Source: an uncultured Flavobacteriaceae bacterium (lineage in GTDB: Bacteria > Bacteroidota > Bacteroidia > Flavobacteriales > Flavobacteriaceae). From it: DNA of 64,000 nt. The notes under the pieces were generated by a model. The model did not search any database. It was not told the DNA's origin and was given only the letters and a program-made list of their open reading frames with translations. The stretch covers positions 124,001 through 188,000 of the forward strand of contig CALSLW010000002.1 of the NCBI GenBank assembly GCA_943787295.1. The letters run 5' to 3'. This document shows, piece by piece, positions 8,801-17,900 of the stretch. Every line of letters starts with the position of its first letter. The stretch's first letter is position 1. The position numbers and the translations under genes are program-made.

Positions 8801-11581
8801 ATCTGGATCAGATGGAGGACTTAAGTCTGTTGCTCTAAAGACATATGTTCCAGCGGCTAAGTTAGATAAACTCACGGCAGAACCAGTTCCTGGTGGGATG
8901 ACTAATCCTGGAGTTACAGCAGTAATTTGAAGGTTGCCTGACCCACCCACAGCAAATAAATCAAAGGAAGCATCTGCTTCACCGAAACATTCTAAAGTAT
9001 AAATAAAGTCTGCTGTAGCTGTGCCCGTACCACTTCCTGATCCACGCTGATTGACAAAATTAGCGGTTTCTACGCCATTGAATCGTACAGAGGCATATCC
9101 TCCAACTGTGATTAATTGAGGTGGGTATTCACAGCCTAAAACAGCATCGGTTATGGTTAAATAGTAATCTCCTGGAGGTAAGTTTTCAAGGTTTGGTGTT
9201 GTTCCTAAAACTCTTGTAGCCGTTAAGGATTCTGCCCATGAATAATCATACAAGCCAGATCCACCAGTAAAGGCATTGACTTGAACTCCTCCTACCAATT
9301 TTGTCGTGAAAATACTTCCATTTCCTGTAGTACCCGTAGAACAATAGCTATCTGTTACTTCAACTATGGTTGTATCAAAGTTTAATGCTGTTGGAATACG
9401 TACTGCTCTGGTTAATGGTAACGAACAAGAACTAGTATCTGACACCTCTACCACATATAATCTACCTGGGGTAAGACCAGCAAAGTTTGCTTGTCCATTT
9501 GTCACGCTAATTCCACTAGCGCCTGGTAAACGCACACCATTGTATTCGATGGTATAAGTATAAGGTGCAATACCGCCAGAGGCTTGTACAGTGATCGCTC
9601 CTGTTACTCCACCACAGAAATCAACGTCGAAGCCAAGTGCTGGTGGCTCTTCTACAACAAATGTAGCACTAGAGAGACAACTATTTACAATAACCTCAAG
9701 GGTGTATTCACCAGCGTATAAGTTATAAATATCTGTTGCGTTAACTACAGAGCTATCTGGATAAATCCAACGCAACACAGGGGTATAAGTCGCAGCAATC
9801 TGTGTCGTTGTAGCCGTATTGGTAATTGCCGCAGTGTCTGATGTATTTGCAGAGACTGTAAATGAGATCCCTTCAACAGTTCCTATTAATCTTAAACCAA
9901 AGCCAGAAAGCGAGGCCTGAACATCTTGTTGCGCAGGATCATTATTAATTCTACTGACTAGGTCATTAATTATATCCGCGTTAGAGTAAACCGAATTAAC
10001 TCCTCCTACTGTTTGACCTCCTCTTGTGTTGTATTCGGTACCATTAATATAAACTCTAAAAATATCTGTATAAGTCACTACACTAGAAGGAGTAAAGTTT
10101 ATTTCTGAAATTTGAACTCTACCAGGTGTCACAGAAGTAATCGCATTCAAGAAATCTGGATCTGTAGGATCTCCTAAGACAATTGATCCTGTATTATCTC
10201 CATTACAAGCCACGCCAAAGACTAAGAAATCTTGGATATAATTTGCATCAATAATTGGTCCTGGATCAACAGTAATAGAACCATTTACCACTACATCTGG
10301 ATCACAAGTACCGCTAAGCGTAATTTGATAGTTATAGGTTGTGGTTGAAGAAACCTGTACAGATGGGGTTCCTAATACCCTTACAATATTATTTGTACCT
10401 CCAGCACCAGAAGCTAAAGTTGCGCTAATTCCTGCTGGGGTCTCGTCCCATGTAATACTAAACGTTGCTCCAGATTGTGGATTAAAAATGTAATCGACTG
10501 GATCAATAGGGCTGTTATTACAGACAGATGGTTGATTAGGATTACCATTGTAGAGACTCATTACTGGAGTAGGTAAAATTATAATTGTACCACTTTCTCT
10601 CGCTGGACCACAACCCGTTGTCTGGACTTCATATGTAAAAGTGCTAATAGTTGTAGAAGCTTGAGCTGCCGCCTGGGCCACACCACTAATAATTACTTGT
10701 GTGGAGGTTAATGTATAGCCAATTCCTGGTAATGCAGGAGTAAAGGAGACTACCGCTGAAATTGCCTCTTGCTCCAAGTTATAAATAATTGGATCTAGTG
10801 TATTTGTACCTGTACCGGCACAAATCGTTTGATTTTCTGTAGAAGGCGCAGAAGATAACACTAATAACTCTTCTGGTTTAACTTCTATTACTCCTGTATA
10901 AACGATTTCAGGGGCACACGCACTACCAGCTGTAGTTACTTGATAAGGATATAGTGTTATTGCTGTAATATTTACTGAAGGTGTTCCAGAGATCACTAGA
11001 TTATTCGTGCCAGAAGGTATAACACCATTCACTCCATTTAATGTTGGCCCTGTCCATGTAAAGACCACATTCGTTGTTCCTCCCTCAAAAGTGTAAACAA
11101 TATCTGCAATAGCATCTTGTCGATCACAAACAGCAAAGAATCCAACTTGATTTGTTGTTGTTAATCCACTCGTTAGTTCTAAGACAGGTGGAGAATGTAC
11201 TGTAATTGTTCCACCAATTGGTGGAGCTGGAGCGCAACTACCACCAGTTACAATTTGATATGTATAATTTACTGTAGGTGTAGTAAAGGTCGTAGAAGCG
11301 ATAATAGAACCACTAATTAATATGGTATTCGATGGTGTTAGTGTATAGCCTAATCCTGGTGGCAGTCCGTTTTGAACTGCTCCTCCATTTGCAGTATAAG
11401 TTATGGTAAATGGAGATCCAATTGCACCACCCTCTAGTTGATACTCAATTGGCGCCATCAACTCTGCAATAGTATTGCTTGCATTGTCACTATCAAATAA
11501 ACAAACACTTTGATTGGCTGTTGAAGGCGAAGAAACTAGCGATATTGCATCCACTGGTTCTAACTGGATACTACCAGACAT
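5825..11581 (-). CDS. Giant adhesin, C-terminal segment with PKD and type IX type B sorting domain
   Basis: The frame is open upstream to about 11615, so the ATG at 11581 is probably not a true start. The first third holds Ig-like modules with the pattern FSI-W.....G.....G..N..V..GTP followed by VxYxYxIxTxGSxC. The middle has SprB-type repeats (for example SGGIAPYTYTIEY ... GLTPGRLYVVEVSD) with pairs of Cys. Near the end is a PKD domain (WIFGDNTPAVD ... HTYGISGTYFATMRI). The last about 90 residues are the gliding-motility-associated C-terminal domain: NILVPNVFTPNNDLVNDNF, then YDYRGNVVYN, GWDGSLAPFSPYYIYTA and GTFIVIN. This domain routes the protein to type IX secretion and surface attachment. 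The stop overlaps the start of the PorP/SprF gene. Confidence 0.9.
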   Translation of the reverse strand: MSGSIQLEPVDAISLVSSPSTANQSVCLFDSDNASNTIAELMAPIEYQLEGGAIGSPFTITYTANGGAVQNGLPPGLGYTLTPSNTILISGSIIASTTFTTPTVNYTYQIVTGGSCAPAPPIGGTITVHSPPVLELTSGLTTTNQVGFFAVCDRQDAIADIVYTFEGGTTNVVFTWTGPTLNGVNGVIPSGTNNLVISGTPSVNITAITLYPYQVTTAGSACAPEIVYTGVIEVKPEELLVLSSAPSTENQTICAGTGTNTLDPIIYNLEQEAISAVVSFTPALPGIGYTLTSTQVIISGVAQAAAQASTTISTFTYEVQTTGCGPARESGTIIILPTPVMSLYNGNPNQPSVCNNSPIDPVDYIFNPQSGATFSITWDETPAGISATLASGAGGTNNIVRVLGTPSVQVSSTTTYNYQITLSGTCDPDVVVNGSITVDPGPIIDANYIQDFLVFGVACNGDNTGSIVLGDPTDPDFLNAITSVTPGRVQISEINFTPSSVVTYTDIFRVYINGTEYNTRGGQTVGGVNSVYSNADIINDLVSRINNDPAQQDVQASLSGFGLRLIGTVEGISFTVSANTSDTAAITNTATTTQIAATYTPVLRWIYPDSSVVNATDIYNLYAGEYTLEVIVNSCLSSATFVVEEPPALGFDVDFCGGVTGAITVQASGGIAPYTYTIEYNGVRLPGASGISVTNGQANFAGLTPGRLYVVEVSDTSSCSLPLTRAVRIPTALNFDTTIVEVTDSYCSTGTTGNGSIFTTKLVGGVQVNAFTGGSGLYDYSWAESLTATRVLGTTPNLENLPPGDYYLTITDAVLGCEYPPQLITVGGYASVRFNGVETANFVNQRGSGSGTGTATADFIYTLECFGEADASFDLFAVGGSGNLQITAVTPGLVIPPGTGSAVSLSNLAAGTYVFRATDLSPPSDPDGNLLPACTDVITVRVVQPEPYRVQIIEEGTRVPACPEDLTLGGRLVFEISGGNSFAAPYTVQLNDGVLSAISASNNQVEFDGIDVRNPAMRTIFNLEIIDSFGCSSGVITSTTFTFPEIYEYQVNNFEVTDIDCVNATSGQMTFEIVAAATNPSAPSISPINEGQLFITSADGGNYTYYKVLDGSLNAGDPIVLVDNFRQAGDYTYEVSINNTNTAACVVASGTFTIEEVNNQQMRVGRPEVNLPGCGNSESSIALTIENFIPPLRIEWYEFTSTTSSTINSVTGATINATTTTGWVPLDSSYDGLAVVTGLPTGIYRAIITDSRESTCDGGEFITRNISISEGSLNVTNFRSRENIPPIGNGECRNYPEPSDNAIDWNNTDQGYSHDVFFNVNLSVDRSFSVTQTTNNGFYMELVDPDGRQVPLDNSNIFAGRVESRGGRYLFLEPRGYTYRFRNLPGGSYYLRVIENVDNTSLTPCEEIYYFTVREFLPIEYNGDTTFVTDLCTGAVDGGITASALGGDPFIVDGVPTYQFEWTYTPNDPTASTQVFYGERVDPAYPGQYCLRILDRNSHSYCSCDVAETNPVTIEVEDVVQPFFTEGILTDPDNLGTIVKSLPPDCASGGLNGQIGLQISGGQLPYVINWFVEDPRYLNTEDNIGYRPLNEYQNRTSLQDLLPGNYKMQIVSLANTGCSGPNQYTFYEEIIQVSPNRELYIMDGPFVDEDLCTGQQGRLLVNIFDNNNGNLSFYYNDILIPSSDVVRLSDRSWSVAIVNAVDEAEFRIVNQEGCWITTDINRGIGEPNYSYTSPNFEASSVILAREEITFENTSTDPYVRSEWIFGDNTPAVDAPILIDSIIPVRHTYGISGTYFATMRIYNDVGCSEEITQPITVGKGYNILVPNVFTPNNDLVNDNFRPLFSGFSNMTFTVYDYRGNVVYNEYVEEADLNNIQGISITGWDGSLAPFSPYYIYTAYGILLDGETEVEKSGTFIVIN

Positions 11582-11910
11582 AGTTACAACTTCAGAGACA
11601 CACGCGCTTCCTGCTAGTGACTATCTCATAGTTGTAAACCGTTGTTTGTGTCACATTTGCGATAGGCGTTCCAGCAATCACATAGCGATTTGTTCCAGAA
11701 TTAGTCGTTGTTAGTCCAGCTCCTCGCTAGAGGTGTTAGACCCTATCCCACTGAAAGGCTAAAGCCTGTCGCTCCACCTTGGATTTCATATACAATATCT
11801 AGCTACAGGAGCTTCCATCACATATCACTTGATTTGCAGTTGATGCTGTAGACACTAATGTCATTACTGGTGGAGATAAAGTTGTAATGTAACCACTAAT
11901 GGTATCTGTG
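11582..11910 (-). pseudogene. Frame-disrupted stretch of the giant adhesin, repairable to one frame
   Basis: No continuous frame exists here, yet the coding strand still spells an adhesin Ig module. Deleting a coding-strand A opposite plus-strand T at 11615, 11724, 11728, 11744, 11760, 11800 and 11813 (or 11814) restores the reading TANQVICDGAPVADIVYE, then GGATGFAFQWDGSNTSAG, then RYVIAGTPIANVTQTTVYN and ITAGSAC-like EIVTAGSACVSEVV. One missing base near 11905 (VPQ-TISGY) reconnects it to the frame above. All restored motifs match neighbouring modules, with no nonsense or obvious missense decay. This argues against an old pseudogene and for clustered base-calling errors or a very recent event. 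The placement of each single base is approximate to within a codon or so. Confidence 0.7.
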
Positions 11911-14900
11911 GTACACATCCCCCTGTTGTCTCAATCACATACTCATAGAACATGGTCGGTGTTACATAGGTGGTCGACGCCACAATACTACCCGCAATTA
12001 ACACGGTATTCGAAGGAGTTATACTATACCCTAATCCCGCTGGAAGTCCATTGATTAATGCACCACCATTTTCTCGGTAACTTACTGTAACAGGTCTACC
12101 CACGGCTCCACCAATTAATTGATATTCAATTGGCTGTATTGGTTCGGCTAATGCGTTAGCAGGATTATCGCGATCCATATAACAGACTGTTTGACTAGCG
12201 ATACCAGAAACAATTGTTAAAGAAGGTGTAACGATAAGTGAAATGGTATCTTGTGGCTCAAGTTGAATGCTACCAGTCAATACAATTTCAGGTGCACAAT
12301 CACTACCCACAGTTTCAATTTGATAGTTGTAAACAGTGGTCTGAGTAACATTCATTGCAGGGGTACCCGTAATGATAAATTCTGTTTGAGCAGGGTTATT
12401 ATAACTCGCTGTTAAACCAGTAACAGTTCCGCCAGAAGTCCATGTAAATAAAACTTGATCTGCTCCAGGACCTAGCGTATAGATAATGTCATCAATTGCT
12501 TCAATACCATCACAAATCACTTGATTATCTGTTGATGCAGAAGAAGTTAAGGTCAAATCTGGTGCAGTACGCACTTCAATGGTACCTATTGCTGTATCTG
12601 ATACGCAGGCACTACCCGCTGTAACTATTTCATAAGTATAAATCGTTGTAGATGAAACTGTATTTGCAGCATCAGCAGTAGCAATACCTGAGATGATAAG
12701 GGTATTTGAAGCGTTAAAACTATAGCCAAATCCTGGTGGCAGTCCACCTTGAGATGGTCCACCATCTTGACGATAAGTAATGGTGTTTATAGATGTCGCT
12801 CCACCAGATAATTGATACTCTATAGGATCAAAAGCAAAGGTTGGACTAGGTGTATTTCCTAGACAAATGATTTGTTCATCGTCTCCTAGTGAGCCTACAA
12901 ATGTTATAATATCGTCTGGACTAATGGTAATAACACCAGAAATGGGGGAAGGAGTTGCTACACACCCAAAGGCATTCCCAATTAAATTATAAGAGTATGG
13001 ATAAGTAACTGGTGCACTAATCGCAAGACTAGGTACATCAACATAAATTTCTATGTTGTTTCCTACTTTTGCCGCTGTAATCCAAGAAGGTTGCAATGTT
13101 GGCGTTACAATACTTATCGTAACAGCATTCGGTGCAGAATAAGTGATAACCTCTCTTCCAGAATTAGCAAAAGAATTATCACAATAAACTGGATTAGGAT
13201 CACCCACAGGCACTCCAAAGGTGTATGGATTAATGGTTAGCGTTCCAGATGCAGCATACCCACCTGCACAACCTGGTCCAGCTGCTGTCAATGTGTAAAC
13301 AAAACTTTCTGATAAATTTGAAGTACTAGACGCAGTACCACTAATTTCAAAATAAGCTGGCGGTCTTACAGTTGCCCCATTCCCTAAGGAGAAGGTTGAA
13401 GAAGATAAGGTTGTCACAGTAAAGGCAACACCAGGATTATCAGCTTCAAAGGTTATAGAAGTATTATTTGAAGTAACAGTATGATTTGGAAGAGTAGCGT
13501 CTAACCAAGCCGTTAATGTATTAGTTAATGTTGTAATATTTAAAGTTGATGAACTACCGTTCGTGATCGCAGTATAAGCTGTTCCATTTACATTAAAGGT
13601 AAAGAAGTCCTGTGCAGCTGTTGTGACAGGAGCACGCATCTGAGTTAGATTAAATTCTATAATCTGATTTTGCGCATAGTTTGAAGCAACAATACCTGTA
13701 GGAGTTACATCCCAACTTGGAGTTATGGCAAAGGCAGGGTTATAAATCTCATAACGCAACGGAATAATGGTTTCAGAAGCACAAACTGTTCTATCTCCAG
13801 TTCCAGCACTAACTAAGACAACATTAGGCTCTGGCTCAATATTAAAAGTAATTGTCTGTGAAACATTCGCACATCCCGCTCCAAAAGTTTCATAGGTCAC
13901 TGCCCATGCAGTAGGAACAAGAACGTTTTGGTTCATATTACCAGAAATCTCGTACTCGTTAAAAGAACCTGGTTTTAATCCAAAGTTTAGACCATTTGGT
14001 AGTGGGTAAGCTGAACTTGGGCTTAAGATTATACCAGATGCTCCTTCAACTTCCATTATAATTGAATTCAATCCAGTAAAGCTGTTGACAGCACAATAAG
14101 AAGCTGTTGCTGATCCTTGCGTTACATCAATTTCAGCCGCTTCTAATATCTCTATTGTTCCTGTTGCAATTGCAGTAGCACAACCCGCTTGAGGCGCTTC
14201 AGTTTCAATTTGATAATTAACGATCGTCGCTGTATTTGTAGGAGTTCCAAAGAGGCTAAATATTTTAGACAATGGTGACGCTATAGGCGCGGCAAAGTTC
14301 ACAGCAGAGTTTACCGGTTGAGTCGTTGCTACTGTAAAGGAGTTTCCAGGCTGTCCAGAAGGACCAACTTCTATCACTATGCTTCCACCATTATAAGTTG
14401 CCACAAAATTATTTGTGCCAGCATTAATCGCTGCTGCTAATCCATTACCTACATGATCCGCTGCATTTACAACAGTAGCAGTCGTGACAAAATCGTAACG
14501 ATAATTGTCAATTGAAATTGAATAAGTTCTCCCTATCGTTGTTGAACTTAGAGTACTTAATGTAATCGTTGTTAATTGAGAAGTAATCTCTAGGAATGGG
14601 GTAATTCCTGTAGGTAGATTTATTGCTCTAACGCGATTTGCAGCTCCTTCAATTTCATAGGTTATTGTGTTCATCGCTGTTCCAGCACACAATTCTTGAT
14701 TGTTTGAATTAAAGCCAGAAGTCAAGTTAATTCTTGGTGGACCTGGAACAGAGATCACATAATTTACCCGCTCTCCTGGACATGGAGTAGGTTCTACCGC
14801 TATGATGATATTTCCAGAGAAACCTGGACGGAAGTTCAATTCTAATGTACTCATATCTGCCCCTGGATCTAACTCAAAGACCGTATTTGAAGCGAGATAA

Positions 14901-17900
14901 GTCGTTGATGTTGCCAATCCAGCTTGGCTGTTAACATACCAGCGTACTGGATCACCACCTGTTGTTAAAGTCGAAGTGTATCCACCAGCAGGAATAGGAC
15001 ATTCTGGCAATAAATTACCAACAGCAGTTACACTAGTTACTGGCCCGTTTTGTTGTCCAATAACAATCGTTCTAGATTTCCAATCTCCCACTACACCAGA
15101 ACAACTTACTGGTCTCACTAATAATTCAAAAGATCCCCACCAACCTGTATTCCAATCAATTGTTCCGGTTAATTGGTCAATTAATCCTGGATTTGCAACT
15201 AAAGAACCAGCTCCTGGTTGAGGATTAGATATATTCCATTCAAGGCTGTCGAATTCATTTGGGAGATTTCCGTTATCACTTGCAGTAAAGAATTGAGTAC
15301 TTGGTGTTGCATCAGTTATTTCACAAGTGGGGAGAGCACCAGTGAATTCTCCACCACAAACTTGGACGTTTAGTGCTACTGGTTCAATTAATGACGAAAC
15401 TGTTGGAGTATTAACGAGTGCTTGTGGTACTACGTCTATTTGAACTTCAAGCCAATCAGAAACATCACAACCTACAGCTCTTACTCTTATAGTTGATGTT
15501 CCACTAAAACTTGGATTCCATTGCATTGTTCCACTCCTTATTATATCCCTCTGTGCAGGTGGTGTTAATCTTAGAGATTGATTAACTCCTGTAGGTGAAG
15601 ATGAGGAAGTGTAAACCATATTAGCAAATCTAGATTCTATGGTAATTTCATCTATCTGATTGTTATAATATGAACTAACATTAGGATTGGTATTTATTAA
15701 GTTAGCAAGAGCCAAACCTACTTGGTCAGCAGTCTCTAAACCTACATTAGTAGTAATCGAATATGTTTGTGAAGTCCCTGAGGCATTTACAGAAATCACA
15801 TAATCCACTCCCAAAGTATTAGTTGATGCATTTTGTATTATACCAATTGAATACTGGGTAAATGTATTTTGAATCATATTACCTGCAGTTGGAGGCTCAA
15901 AATCCCAGAAATATTGATAAAATATGCTATTGAGTTCGTTATCTAAATAGCATGCAAAAAATTCAGTTTCTGGGGTTGTTGGAGCAGGGAGATTATCCTG
16001 ACAAACTGTATTATTAAACCAGTAATCAACACCATCTATGGTTTGGTTAATTACTTCAAATCCTTTAGCATTTGTACCCATTCTAATAAAATCTGGTACT
16101 ATTCCGTTAGGTAAGATTCTAAATTCATAGGATTCATTTACAACTGTACAACCATCTATACCTACTGATAGAAGATTTACAATTGAATTTCCATTAATAT
16201 TCCCAGAAATAGTGAATGAATTTGTTCCTGAAACTTCATACCAATCATCCAAACCATAAAGATTTGTAGTCACAGTCCCGCCCGCTCCGGGAGTTATGGT
16301 CAATCCATCATCAAGGCCTTGTATTTCAATACTCGTAGCACCACCTCCAAAATTGAATGTAATTGGATCAATGGAATCACCCTCACAAATACCTTGAGGT
16401 GAATTATCTCCATTAACTTGATTTAAAATATGCGGCGATGTTACTTCTATTGCTACAGGATCAGTATATACTTGACAACTTTCCATCATAGTATTTGGTA
16501 ATCGAGCACCTGTATTTCCTTGTACTAAAATTTTATATCCGAATTCAGCATTTATTGGTGAAATAAATGCTATTGTTGGGGATGGGGACCCAGTTGATGC
16601 TGCAACGTTATATGTATCAGCAACCAATGGCACAATAGTCAATATATTATTATCTGAATTATATTCTGCATTAACATTGAAGTTTTCTAATGAAACTTTA
16701 TTTGCAAACTTATCCCCTATAGAATCCAAACTATCAGTAGCAGTTGAAGTTATTCCATATTCAGTTCCGTTAATAATAATACTATAATTTTGACCACCAC
16801 TAAAACCAACTCCATTATTATCAAATCTTATTGAAGTTTGTTCTAAATTCGATGTTTGTGGGTCACCAACATATGTAATTACAGCACGATAATATGTTAC
16901 TGGCATTGTTGGTAGCCATGAATCACCAAGATTAAATGTCAAATTAGCTGATCTCTGTTCTGAAATATCTGACCATCTATACTGATTATCAGATCTTTGC
17001 CACTGAACAGTAACAGAATTTGTAATTGCCTCGGAAGCATTTAAAACCAAGGTTTCTGGTAGATCAATAGCTGAAACAATTTGGCATATAGATTGATCAT
17101 CTAGAACAAAACCAGCATTTAAATCAGGTAATATTTCTATCCTAATTGAATTTGTTGTCTCCTGACAGAATACATCTGTAGATACAGAACTTCTTGCTAG
17201 TCTTCTAAACCATGTAGTTTGTGTAAGTGAAGGAGGGTTATAAAAGTTATTTGTTGCGGATGATATAGAGGTCCAAGAAGCATTATCAACTGAAATTTCC
17301 CACTGGTAAGTTATTGTACCTGCTCCATCATCAGTGGCATCCATTTGTATACCACCAACAGTCATTGAACTAATTAATGATGGAGGAATCGCCCCGTAAC
17401 AATATGTTTGATTTAGATTCGGATCTAATGCTCCAGGATCAATATCCCTTACTCTTATAAAAGTAACAGAACTTAGAGCCGAACAATCAGATGTTAATCC
17501 TCCAGGTCCAATCGTCTGGCGTCTATAATACTGAGATTCTAACAATGCTGGTGGCTGATAATCCCTCGATGTTGCTGTAGTTATATTAGTAAATGACACC
17601 CCATCAGAAGATACTTGCCATTGATATGAAATTGCCATTCCTGATGCGCCTCCAATAACCTCAAGTATTAAAGGTGTTTCTCCATTACAAATTGATTGAT
17701 TATTAGGTGATATAGTTCCACCTGAAATTGGAGCGACTACATTGATTGTAAGTATATTACTTGGTTCCTCACATATTACACCATTTAACTCACTTATTGT
17801 ATATCTGATGAAATTAGTGGTTTGCACTAAGGCACCAGGACTGTAAGTTGATGAATTTGTGAATGGTATAGGATTATATGAAATTGAATCAATACTACTT

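Noticed and set aside
11514-11714. Plus-strand 66-codon frame over the disrupted adhesin stretch
   Set aside because: It is the complement of repeat coding sequence, low in sense content, and only open because of the inserted bases.
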